Below the pieces are notes generated by a model. The model ran no database searches. It was given only the letters and a program-made list of their open reading frames with translations, and was not told where the DNA came from. Shown in pieces: positions 1-5,087 of a DNA stretch of 5,365 bases; position 1 is the stretch's first letter, and each line of letters opens with the position of its first letter. This DNA is from Microcaldota archaeon (GTDB lineage Archaea; Micrarchaeota; Micrarchaeia; Anstonellales; VGKX01): NCBI GenBank assembly GCA_021823945.1, contig JAKALW010000094.1, positions 1-5,365 on the forward strand. The letters run 5' to 3'. Both the position numbers and the translations under genes were made by a program.

Positions 1-601
1 TCATGTAGGTGTCGTAACTCATGCTCTTGTTGCGCGTGAGCAGCTTCACGTTACCGTAGACTTTCTTGCCGAGCTTGCCGCCAAGCAGCTCTTCGAAATC
101 CTTCTGTTTCATTACCATGAGCTTGTCTTCGATGACGTCGTGCAACAGCGCAGTCAGGACTGTTTCGAACCTGCAGCCGAGGCGGGAAATCCCAAGCCCG
201 ACTGAAAGAGAATGGCACACGGCTGGAGTAACGCCGTCGCGCCTGTATTGGCTGCGGTAATATTCTTCCAGGAAATTGAAGATTCGGTTGACGATTTCCC
301 TGCCCTTTGCCTCTGCAATCTCGTTGTTGTCCTCGTTCTTGCTGCGCTTTTTAAACTCCCATTCGTCATGGAGGCTGTCAAGCAGGAGTTTACTGAGGTG
401 TTTTGGACTGTCGTTTTTCTCAAGCAGGAAAGCAAGGCGGTTTGATTTTACGGTCTTTTCCGCGAGAACTTCAAGCTCGAAAAAGCGCGTTCCTTTCCTC
501 CTAATCCCGCCGCCTGACTGTGCTGGGGCTGATGATATTCCGTCAAGGATATTGCTGTGTTTGGAGGACGCGTTATCGCCCCCAATCAGGTTGAATGTCA
601 T
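1..601 (-). CDS. RelA/SpoT-type HD-domain protein (putative ppGpp hydrolase), 3' end outside window
   Basis: Reading the minus strand from the ATG at 601 gives 200 codons with no stop before the window edge, so the C-terminus is missing. Residues 118-200 match the HD hydrolase domain of RelA/SpoT and small alarmone hydrolases: YRRDGVTP then H130 (first metal His), LLHDVIED with H154-D155 (metal ligands) and E158-D159 (catalytic pair in the family), then LLTRNKSMSYDTYM, which resembles the family's 'TK..GMSYEEY'. The last metal ligand, a downstream Asp, would lie beyond the edge. The first 115 or so residues are charged and helical-looking and I do not recognise them. Known role of the family: Mn-dependent removal of the 3'-pyrophosphate from (p)ppGpp; whether this protein does that is inference. 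A weak AGGGA sits 5 bases before the ATG. The frame stays open upstream, so the TTG at 661-659 is an alternative start closer to the promoter. Confidence 0.82.
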   Translation of the reverse strand, partial: MTFNLIGGDNASSKHSNILDGISSAPAQSGGGIRRKGTRFFELEVLAEKTVKSNRLAFLLEKNDSPKHLSKLLLDSLHDEWEFKKRSKNEDNNEIAEAKGREIVNRIFNFLEEYYRSQYRRDGVTPAVCHSLSVGLGISRLGCRFETVLTALLHDVIEDKLMVMKQKDFEELLGGKLGKKVYGNVKLLTRNKSMSYDTYM

Positions 602-616
602 GATTTCCCTGCATAA

Positions 617-634
617 GCGCCGTAATTCCGGCGC
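617..634 (-). other. GC-rich hairpin just upstream of the HD-protein start
   Basis: GCGCCG (617-622) and CGGCGC (629-634) are perfectly complementary around a six-base loop. On the minus strand the hairpin would lie in the mRNA leader, 15 bases before the ATG at 601 and next to the weak AGGGA, so it could affect ribosome access. If translation instead starts at the TTG at 661 it is simply coding sequence. The fold is seen; the role is not shown. Confidence 0.4.
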
Positions 635-699
635 GCGTTTTTGGAAAACCGCAAGCGCCAAAAAACAACACAAATATACAATAATTGCAACATTAAGGG

Positions 700-707
700 T
701 ATTTAAA
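700..707 (-). promoter_or_regulatory. TATA box for the HD-domain gene
   Basis: On the minus strand TTTAAATA is preceded by the A/G-rich CAAAAAG, a plausible BRE. A start of transcription about 25 bases downstream would fall near 675-680, giving a leader of about 75 bases to the ATG at 601 or about 17 bases to the in-frame TTG at 661. Confidence 0.5.
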
Positions 708-735
708 CTTTTTGACCCGCGCTAAAAATCAATAT

Positions 736-753
736 ATCGGCAAATTGGCCGAT
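736..753. other. Small inverted repeat in the spacer
   Basis: ATCGGC (736-741) pairs perfectly with GCCGAT (748-753) across a six-base loop. It lies between the end of the Lrp gene and the HD-gene promoter, about 30 bases upstream of that TATA box. It could be part of a termination region or an operator; nothing decides between these. Confidence 0.3.
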
Positions 754-849
754 TTTCGGGCAAAAACGGGCATTTTTTGTTTGCGGGCTGCAATCAAGAA
801 GGCGCGAAGGCGAGTCTGCCTGTCAAAGCGGCAGGAAGAAGGAAGGCGC

Positions 850-858
850 AAAAAAGAA
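850..858 (-). terminator. T-rich termination tract after the Lrp gene
   Basis: On the minus strand the stop codon TAG (869-867) is followed after eight bases by TTCTTTTTT. Archaeal transcription commonly ends in such U-rich tracts without needing a hairpin. Further A/T-rich tracts follow at 774-778 and 762-766. Confidence 0.45.
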
Positions 859-866
859 CGCAGTGC

Positions 867-1313
867 CTAAACGGCCTCGAAGTCGTGGCTTTCCTTTACA
901 ATGTTGAGTATGACCTGCGTGTTGGTGTGCTCGACAAATGGGATTTGCGAGAAGGATTTTATGAGGTCCGAGAACTTCTCCCTGGACTTTGCCGCGATTA
1001 TGGCGACGCTGTCGTATTCGCCAGTCACGTCGTAAACCGCAACAACGCCCCTGACCCTGCTTATCTTCTCCTGCGTATCTATGAGCTTGCCCTTTGCTAT
1101 TTTCACCTGGACAATTCCGAGGAACACGTAGCCCAGGGCCGACAGGTCGAGTTTTGCGCCGTAGCCCTTTATGACCCCTGATTTTTCGAGCCTTCCAATG
1201 CGCGAAATCAGGGTGGCTGGGTGTATGTCAAGCTTGCGCGCGAGCTGCCTTGAGGACATCCTGCAGTTCTGGCAGAGCGCCTGTATAATCTCATCGTCGA
1301 TTTTGTCGGTCAT
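867..1313 (-). CDS. Lrp/AsnC-family transcriptional regulator
   Basis: A 148-residue protein of the usual Lrp/AsnC length. Residues 5-50 form the winged helix-turn-helix, with SSRQLARKLDIHPATL as the HTH core followed by ISRIGRLEKSGVIKGY, which is highly typical of the family. Residues 63-142 form the RAM/AsnC effector-binding and oligomerisation domain, including the conserved turn TGEYDSV at 97-103. The ATG at 1313 is supported by AAAGGTG (1325-1319), five bases upstream. These proteins bind DNA as dimers or higher oligomers and respond to amino acids. The gene is divergent from glnA, with 151 bases between starts, so autoregulation and control of glutamine synthetase are the obvious hypotheses. 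Some archaeal Lrp proteins are known to respond to glutamine, but the ligand cannot be read from this sequence. Confidence 0.93.
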   Translation of the reverse strand: MTDKIDDEIIQALCQNCRMSSRQLARKLDIHPATLISRIGRLEKSGVIKGYGAKLDLSALGYVFLGIVQVKIAKGKLIDTQEKISRVRGVVAVYDVTGEYDSVAIIAAKSREKFSDLIKSFSQIPFVEHTNTQVILNIVKESHDFEAV

Positions 1314-1353
1314 TTGTGCACCTTTTAAGGGTTTTTGAGAATTTACATCAGTT

Positions 1354-1389
1354 ATTTGAACGGATAATTTTATATCATATTGTTCAAAT
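1354..1389. promoter_or_regulatory. Inverted-repeat operator candidate between Lrp gene and glnA
   Basis: ATTTGAAC (1354-1361) and GTTCAAAT (1382-1389) are a perfect 8-bp inverted repeat with 28 bp between centres. One half lies between the Lrp TATA box and its start of transcription; the other lies directly upstream of that TATA box and about 20 bp upstream of the glnA TATA box. This is where a dimeric regulator could repress its own gene and activate or repress glnA. The palindrome is directly visible; binding by the adjacent Lrp protein is inferred. Confidence 0.55.
1368..1375 (-). promoter_or_regulatory. TATA box for the Lrp gene
   Basis: The minus strand reads ATATAAAA, about 55 bases ahead of the ATG at 1313. 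It predicts transcription starting near 1346 and a leader of about 33 bases that contains the GGTG ribosome binding site. It sits inside the spacer of the ATTTGAAC/GTTCAAAT inverted repeat. Confidence 0.55.
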
Positions 1390-1409
1390 GCGCACTTTTT
1401 TTCAAGTTA

Positions 1410-1417
1410 TTTATATA
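1410..1417 (+). promoter_or_regulatory. TATA box for glnA
   Basis: TTTATATA lies in an A/T-rich stretch 47 bases before the glnA ATG and predicts a start of transcription near 1440. The short leader then contains the strong ribosome binding site GGAGGT (1453-1458), six bases before the ATG. Confidence 0.6.
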
Positions 1418-1464
1418 TATGCCAAAACCCAAACCCACAACCCATTGGGAGCGGAGGTTTTTTT

Positions 1465-2817
1465 ATGCTTGGGAAAGTGCCAAAAAGCGAGATAGAAAGG
1501 ATAGTCTCTGACGCGAGGGACAAGGGCGTGCAGTTTGTCGACTTGGAGTTCGTGGACCTGACAGGCATGCCGAAAATGTGCGAAATCACTGTTGAGAGGC
1601 TCGAGGACACTCTAAACGACGGCACGTGGTTCGACGGCTCGTCAATCGAGGGCTTTGCGAGGATTGCCGAGTCCGACATGTTCCTGGTCCCGGACAGCGC
1701 GACATGGGCGCCGATGCCCTGGACGGGCAACAAGACGGCAAGGATAATATGCGACGTTTACGTGGACGAGAAAACGCCGTTTGAAGGCGACCCGAGAAGG
1801 GTTTTGAAGCGCCAGGTGGAAAAGGCGGCCAAAATGGGCTTTGAGTACAAAGTAGGGCCCGAGCTTGAATTCTTCCTTTTCAAGACCGGGAACGGCGGCG
1901 AAACAGGCTCAGCGGCGCAGGTCCACGACCACGCTGGCTATTTCGACCTGGCAACGCGCGACGAGGCTGTGGAGCTGAGGCAGGAAATCGTGCCCGCGCT
2001 CGAAAAGATGGGCATGAAAATCGAGAAATCCCACCACGAGGTAGCGCAGGGCCAGCACGAGATAGACTTCACGTACGGCAACGCGCTTCCCATTGCAGAC
2101 GCTGTCCTCACGTACAAGACCACAGTCAAGACTCTCTCGAAAAAATACGGGCTTTACGCGTCATTCATGCCAAAGCCCGTCTATGGCATAAACGGCTCTG
2201 GCATGCACGTGCACCAGTCGCTCTGGCAGGGCTCGAAAAACATGTTTTACGACGGCTCGGACCCGTACTGGCTTTCCCCGACTGCAAAGCATTTCATGGC
2301 AGGCATAATCGAGCACGCGCGCGGGATAGCCGCCATAACCAACCCGACGGTGAACTCCTACAAGAGGCTTGTGCCCGGATATGAGGCGCCAGTATACGTG
2401 TGCTGGGGCAGGATAAACCGCTCGGCGCTCATAAGGATTCCAAGGAACCTCATAGGCAAGGAGAAAGGCACGAGGATTGAGTGCAGGTTCCCAGACCCGT
2501 CGTGCAACCCATACCTCGCGTTTGCAGCAATGCTCGCGGCCGGCCTGGACGGGATTGAGCGCAAGCTTGAGCCTCCAAACGCAGTCGAGGAGAGGGTATA
2601 CGGATACGAGGAGGAGAAGCGCAAGAACCTCGGGATAAAGAACCTCCCCGGCTCGCTTGAGGAGGCCGCCTCAGATTTCGCTGCTGACAAGGTGATCAGG
2701 AGCGCGCTTGGCGAGCACGTGTCCGAAAGGCTCCTCACAGTCTTCAAAAAGGACTGGGACGGATACAGGACGCAAGTAACGCCATGGGAAAAGGAAAGGT
2801 ATTATGGCGTGCTTTGA
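1465..2817 (+). CDS. glnA: Glutamine synthetase, type I-alpha
   Basis: ATP-dependent condensation of glutamate and ammonium to glutamine, a cytoplasmic dodecameric enzyme and the main ammonium-assimilation step. The 450 residues match the GSI-alpha length. Seen in order: beta-grasp N-domain with the signature FDGSS (56-60); PELEF (132-136), containing active-site Glu residues; HHEVAQGQHEID (190-201), including nucleotide- and metal-site residues; the ATP signature KPVYGINGSGMHVHQS (237-252); the flap PGYEAP (304-309) with the catalytic Glu; and RIECRFPDPSCNPY (337-350). The roughly 25-residue insertion of GSI-beta is absent, and R66 in EGFAR matches the Arg linked to glutamine feedback inhibition in Bacillus GSI-alpha. 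Control by feedback and transcription, not adenylylation, is therefore expected. GGAGGT six bases before the ATG fixes the start. The divergent Lrp gene and the inverted repeat between them suggest joint regulation. Confidence 0.97.
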   Translation: MLGKVPKSEIERIVSDARDKGVQFVDLEFVDLTGMPKMCEITVERLEDTLNDGTWFDGSSIEGFARIAESDMFLVPDSATWAPMPWTGNKTARIICDVYVDEKTPFEGDPRRVLKRQVEKAAKMGFEYKVGPELEFFLFKTGNGGETGSAAQVHDHAGYFDLATRDEAVELRQEIVPALEKMGMKIEKSHHEVAQGQHEIDFTYGNALPIADAVLTYKTTVKTLSKKYGLYASFMPKPVYGINGSGMHVHQSLWQGSKNMFYDGSDPYWLSPTAKHFMAGIIEHARGIAAITNPTVNSYKRLVPGYEAPVYVCWGRINRSALIRIPRNLIGKEKGTRIECRFPDPSCNPYLAFAAMLAAGLDGIERKLEPPNAVEERVYGYEEEKRKNLGIKNLPGSLEEAASDFAADKVIRSALGEHVSERLLTVFKKDWDGYRTQVTPWEKERYYGVL

Positions 2818-2840
2818 CACGCCCGCACCTTTCCCCTTTC

Positions 2841-2854
2841 CTTTTTTTTCTTTT
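2841..2854 (+). terminator. Pyrimidine/T-rich termination tract after glnA
   Basis: The run CTTTTTTTTCTTTT begins 23 bases after the TGA stop of glnA, preceded by a C/T-rich stretch and no strong hairpin. It fits an archaeal U-tract terminator and separates glnA from the palindromic region downstream. Confidence 0.5.
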
Positions 2855-2865
2855 CAGTTTCCCTG

Positions 2866-2984
2866 TCGTAAAGTCGGCAAGAGGACCCCGCCCTTCAGGG
2901 TGAGGGTGAATTGCCGACCGACTCGCACAAATCGCCACAGCGATTTGGGGCACCAAAATGCCAGCGGCATTTTGTGTGTTACGA
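2866..2984. repeat. Left palindromic block with three hairpins
   Basis: The block is loosely closed by TCGTAA (2866-2871) and TTACGA (2979-2984). Inside are three hairpins. The first has an 8-bp stem GTCGGCAA/TTGCCGAC (2873-2880, 2911-2918) enclosing ACCC/GGGT and a CCC-TTCA-GGG tip. The second is CAAATCGC/GCGATTTG (2928-2935, 2940-2947) with loop CACA. The third is CAAAATGCC/GGCATTTTG (2954-2962, 2966-2974) with loop AGC, extended by CAC/GTG past one bulged base. No protein-like sequence with credible codon use is present. I see no TATA box just upstream that would mark it as a separate RNA gene. Either a palindromic mobile remnant or a structured transcript is possible. Confidence 0.6.
2928..2955 (+). 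repeat. Direct repeat copy 1 of the hairpin module
   Basis: This 28-base unit recurs at 3026-3053 with 25 of 28 bases identical; the three differences are all in the hairpin loop (CACA versus CGTG). It comprises the CAAATCGC hairpin plus the linker GGGCACCA leading into a second hairpin that is not conserved in sequence. Confidence 0.8.
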
Positions 2985-2988
2985 GATT

Positions 2989-3121
2989 TTTTTTCGAATG
3001 AGCGCCCCAAACCACGGACTTCCCTCAAATCGCCGTGGCGATTTGGGGCACCATTATCGTTTACGATAATGCTTGTAGTCCGTGGTCCTTCGCATCAGCG
3101 AAGGGGCGCTCTTCGAAAAAA
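2989..3121. repeat. Right palindromic block: branched foldback closed by a 19-bp stem
   Basis: The outer arms 2989-3008 and 3103-3121 pair over 19 bp with one bulged T (2999): TTTTTTCGAA then GAGCGCCCC against GGGGCGCTC then TTCGAAAAAA. Inside, ACCACGGACT (3011-3020) pairs perfectly with AGTCCGTGGT (3077-3086) and encloses two hairpins: CAAATCGC/GCGATTTG (3026-3033, 3038-3045; extendable by CCT/GGG with one G-T pair) and CATTATCG/CGATAATG (3052-3059, 3064-3071). A further hairpin CCTTCGC/GCGAAGG (3087-3093, 3098-3104) follows before the outer stem closes, sharing two G bases with it. All stems are perfect except for the bulge. This is too much nested complementarity for chance in 133 bases. 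I do not recognise it as a known RNA family. Confidence 0.75.
3026..3053 (+). repeat. Direct repeat copy 2 of the hairpin module
   Basis: Second copy of the unit at 2928-2955, 98 bases downstream. The stem and the GGGGCACCA linker are unchanged while the loop reads CGTG. It is followed by a different 8-bp perfect hairpin (CATTATCG/CGATAATG), so the module keeps its shape while its second stem changes sequence. Confidence 0.8.
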
Positions 3122-3125
3122 TTGA

Positions 3126-3190
3126 TTTTCTTTTTTTTTGTTGTTTCCCCGGCGCGCGCGGGCTGTTTTGACGCCCATGCCTGCTCATGG
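3126..3190. other. T-rich and GC-rich spacer ahead of the trxA promoter
   Basis: A T-rich run (3126-3146) could end any transcript coming from the palindromic blocks. It is followed by CCCCGGCGCGCGCGGG (3147-3162), which can form a short GC hairpin. No coding signal is visible; an ATG-less frame through here that joins thioredoxin is contradicted by the promoter downstream. Confidence 0.35.
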
Positions 3191-3199
3191 TTATAAATA
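3191..3199 (+). promoter_or_regulatory. TATA box for trxA
   Basis: TTATAAATA is 46 bases ahead of the ATG at 3246, predicting a start of transcription near 3220 and a leader of about 25 bases. That leader holds AGAGGTG (3233-3239), six bases from the ATG. Promoter and ribosome binding site together rule out a longer N-terminus. Confidence 0.6.
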
Positions 3200-3245
3200 T
3201 TGTTTTGCCATATTCAGCCTGCATTACGGTTTAGAGGTGTTTTTT

Positions 3246-3563
3246 ATGGTAGCAGAATTGAAATCCGCAAATTTCAAGCAGGAAATATCCAAAGGCTACG
3301 TGCTTGTCGATTTCTGGGCGCCGTGGTGCGGCCCGTGCAGGATGCTCGGTCCGGTGATTGAGCAGCTTTCAGAGGAGATGGCAGGCAAGCTCAAGTTCGC
3401 GAAGGTCAATGTGGACGACGAGGGCGAGATTGCCTCGGAATTCGGCATCATGAGCATACCCACAGTCATAATTTTCAAGGACGGCAAGGCTGCGGGGCAA
3501 AAGACTGGCGCAGCGCCAAAGGAAGCAGTGAAAAAATGGATTGAGGACACGCTTGCGAAATGA
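3246..3563 (+). CDS. trxA: Thioredoxin
   Basis: A 105-residue single-domain thioredoxin, the standard family length. It is a cytoplasmic dithiol-disulfide oxidoreductase that reduces target proteins and is itself reduced by a thioredoxin reductase, which is not in this window. VDFWAPWCGPCRM (21-33) carries the active-site cysteines C28 and C31; D22 matches the buried Asp and P72 in SIPTVIIF the cis-proline of the thioredoxin fold. FAKVNVDDEGEIASEFGIMSIPT (51-73) follows the family pattern closely. There is no signal peptide or membrane segment. The start at 3246 is chosen because AGAGGTG lies six bases upstream and a TATA box lies within the longer upstream frame. HisRS follows 130 bases downstream in the same direction. 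Confidence 0.96.
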   Translation: MVAELKSANFKQEISKGYVLVDFWAPWCGPCRMLGPVIEQLSEEMAGKLKFAKVNVDDEGEIASEFGIMSIPTVIIFKDGKAAGQKTGAAPKEAVKKWIEDTLAK

Positions 3564-3588
3564 TTTAATCTCCTCGCAATTGATAGAG

Positions 3589-3610
3589 CATGCCTTGCGG
3601 CATGAGTTTT
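3589..3610 (+). terminator. Hairpin plus short T tract after trxA
   Basis: CATGCC (3589-3594) and GGCATG (3599-3604) pair perfectly around TTGC and are followed by AGTTTT. The position, 26 bases after the trxA stop, fits a weak terminator or an mRNA-stabilising hairpin. With only four T bases, read-through into hisS is quite possible. Confidence 0.35.
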
Positions 3611-3627
3611 CCGGCATGGCGTATGCA

Positions 3628-3664
3628 GCCAGCAAGGAATGGCTTGCATGGGAATTTGGCTGGC
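3628..3664 (+). other. Overlapping inverted repeats in the hisS leader region
   Basis: GCCAGC (3628-3633) is complementary to GCTGGC (3659-3664), and inside them GCAAG (3632-3636) pairs with CTTGC (3643-3647). The two pairings overlap by two bases at 3632-3633 and so partly compete. They lie 30 bases before the hisS start. No known leader RNA motif is recognised. Confidence 0.3.
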
Positions 3665-3682
3665 ATTTGAAAATACGATAAT

Positions 3683-3688
3683 GGTGAT
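3683..3688 (+). promoter_or_regulatory. Ribosome binding site that decides the TTG start of hisS
   Basis: GGTGAT matches the 3' end of archaeal 16S rRNA and is five bases from the TTG at 3694. In the hisS frame a TGA at 3685-3687 blocks any earlier start. The first in-frame ATG (3718) would remove the conserved TPKGMRD segment, so TTG is the most likely start codon. Confidence 0.7.
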
Positions 3689-3693
3689 ATGGC

Positions 3694-4953
3694 TTGGGAT
3701 ATTCAACTCCAAAGGGCATGCGCGACTATTCCGGCGCGCAGATGGAGATGCGCGAGAGGCTGCTTGAAGCCATAACATCAAAATACAGGCAATACGGCTT
3801 TTCTCCGCTTGACACGCCCGCAATCGAGAACCTTGAGACATTGTCGAAAAAAGGCGGGGACGAAATTGAGGGGCAGATATTCAAGATACAGGATTCGGGG
3901 CTTGGCCTGCGCTTTGACCTGACCGTCCCCATGTCGAGGTTCGCGGCAGGCACGCAAATCACGCCGCCCTTCAAAAGGTACGCTGTCGCCAAGGTCTGGA
4001 GGCGCGAGGAGCCGCAAAAAGGCAGGCTTCGCGAGTTCATCCAGGCAGATATTGACATTGTTGGCTCAACCTCGCCCGTGTGCGAGGCTGAACTCATGGC
4101 ATGCGCCTCAGACTGCCTGTCGGCAATAGGGTTTGACAAATTTGAAATAAGGCTCAATTCGCGCCTTCTCATAGACTCCTTTTTGGCAAGCGCCGGCATT
4201 GCGGACGGGGCGAAAAAGCGCGCAGCAATGCGCATAATGGACAAGATTGGGAAAGTCGCGATTGACGACATCGGGAAAATGCTCATAGGCGAGATAGGAA
4301 ACGAAAAGGCTGCCAGCGAGATAGTGAAATTCATTTCCCTGAAAGGCAACAAGGCAGTAATTGACTACTGCGAAAAGAACGGGCTTGAAGGCATCAAAAA
4401 TCTCAGGCAGATACTCGACGCATGCAAGGGCTTTGGAATTGAACCGGTGCTTGACATGTCGCTTGTGCGCGGGCTTGACTATTACACTGGCGCGGTGTTC
4501 GAGATTTCCGCGTCCGACAAGATAGGCTCTGTCTCGGGCGGCGGCAGGTATGACAGCCTGATTGGCACTTATGGCAAGCCAAACCCCGCGGTGGGAATAT
4601 CGCTTGGATTCGAGAGGATATTCGCGCTCATTGAGTCGGGAGAAGTCAAGCCGAAATTCCTTGAAAGCCAGGACATGAAAAAAGTCTTTGTCGCCAACAT
4701 GTCAGATGCCAATTCCGCTTATGCGATAAAGGTCGCGGCAATCATCAGAAAACTCGGGCTTGCCGCGGCGACAGACCTCATGGGGCGCAAATTCCAAAAG
4801 CAGCTTGAATACGCGCCAAAGGCCGGATTCGGGTTTGTCGCGATTGTGGGCGACAAGGAACAACAGTCGCAGTCAGTGGCTATCAAGAACCTCAAGACCG
4901 GCGAGCAGAAAACCGCGCCTCTTTCTGGCCTGGATGGAAAATCATTCCTGTAG
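3694..4953 (+). CDS. hisS: Histidyl-tRNA synthetase
   Basis: Class II aminoacyl-tRNA synthetase that charges tRNA-His with histidine in the cytoplasm. The 419 residues match the family length. In order: N-terminal TPKGMRDY (5-12); motif 1 region YGFSPLDTPAIENLETL (34-50); RFDLTVPMSRF (73-83); motif 2 WRREEPQKGRLREF (102-115) followed by QADIDIVG (117-124); the histidine-specific HisA motif LVRGLDYYTGAVFE (257-270); HisB-like SGGGRYDSLIG (281-291); motif 3 AVGISLGFERI (299-309) with the ATP-binding Arg R308; and an anticodon-binding domain from about 329 to the end. The HisA motif and the C-terminal domain argue against the regulatory paralogue HisZ. The start is TTG, supported by GGTGAT. No convincing separate TATA box is seen, so co-transcription with trxA is possible. 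Confidence 0.96.
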   Translation: MGYSTPKGMRDYSGAQMEMRERLLEAITSKYRQYGFSPLDTPAIENLETLSKKGGDEIEGQIFKIQDSGLGLRFDLTVPMSRFAAGTQITPPFKRYAVAKVWRREEPQKGRLREFIQADIDIVGSTSPVCEAELMACASDCLSAIGFDKFEIRLNSRLLIDSFLASAGIADGAKKRAAMRIMDKIGKVAIDDIGKMLIGEIGNEKAASEIVKFISLKGNKAVIDYCEKNGLEGIKNLRQILDACKGFGIEPVLDMSLVRGLDYYTGAVFEISASDKIGSVSGGGRYDSLIGTYGKPNPAVGISLGFERIFALIESGEVKPKFLESQDMKKVFVANMSDANSAYAIKVAAIIRKLGLAAATDLMGRKFQKQLEYAPKAGFGFVAIVGDKEQQSQSVAIKNLKTGEQKTAPLSGLDGKSFL

Positions 4954-4962
4954 GCGCGCAGG

Positions 4963-4972
4963 TTTTTTGTTT
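4963..4972 (+). terminator. T-rich termination tract after hisS
   Basis: TTTTTTGTTT begins nine bases after the TAG stop of hisS. No strong stem precedes it, as is usual for archaeal U-tract termination. Confidence 0.45.
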
Positions 4973-4994
4973 CAGGGGTATTTCCGCAAAGAGG

Positions 4995-5047
4995 AGCGCC
5001 GCGAACGCGGTGTTTTACATGCCAACAGCCGCGGCGCTTGCAAGCGC
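4995..5047. repeat. GC-rich inverted repeats in the hisS-LysE spacer
   Basis: AGCGCCGCG (4995-5003) pairs perfectly with CGCGGCGCT (5030-5038) across 26 bases. Alternatively CCGCGAACGCGG folds on itself. It abuts a perfect 14-base palindrome GCGCTTGCAAGCGC (5034-5047) that shares five bases with the right arm, so the folds compete. No gene is seen here. Confidence 0.45.
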
Positions 5048-5087
5048 AAAACCCGGCAATTTCCAATTTTTTGGGCGAAAAAATACG

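Noticed and set aside
276..725. 149-residue open frame on the plus strand, plus others at 66-260 and 212-445
   Set aside because: They lie opposite the HD-domain frame, which has clear family motifs over 200 codons. The plus-strand products are low-complexity and match nothing I recognise.
777..1181. 134-residue open frame on the plus strand
   Set aside because: It is the antisense shadow of the Lrp/AsnC regulator and has no ribosome binding site.
2804..3028. Short open frames on both strands over the palindromic region (65 and 94 residues)
   Set aside because: Their sequence is just translated hairpins and T-rich tracts; there is no ribosome binding site and no family resemblance.
2928..3053. 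CRISPR array
   Set aside because: Only two repeat copies, with no regular spacing series and with hairpins in the would-be spacer; no Cas gene in the window.
2866..3121. Known archaeal RNA such as 7S/SRP RNA, RNase P RNA or a riboswitch
   Set aside because: I could not find the conserved loop and core motifs of these RNAs; the stems are simple perfect palindromes with variable loops.
3138..3245. Longer N-terminus for thioredoxin
   Set aside because: The extension contains the trxA TATA box and ribosome binding site, and thioredoxins begin where the ATG at 3246 places them.
3296..4352. Minus-strand open frames of 181, 116 and 208 residues
   Set aside because: They are antisense to trxA and hisS, rich in Ser/Arg/Pro as expected from reversed coding sequence, with no motifs.
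3694..4953. HisZ, the regulatory paralogue of HisRS
   Set aside because: The HisA motif LVRGLDYYTG, motif 2 arginines and the C-terminal anticodon-binding domain are all present, and no his biosynthesis genes adjoin.
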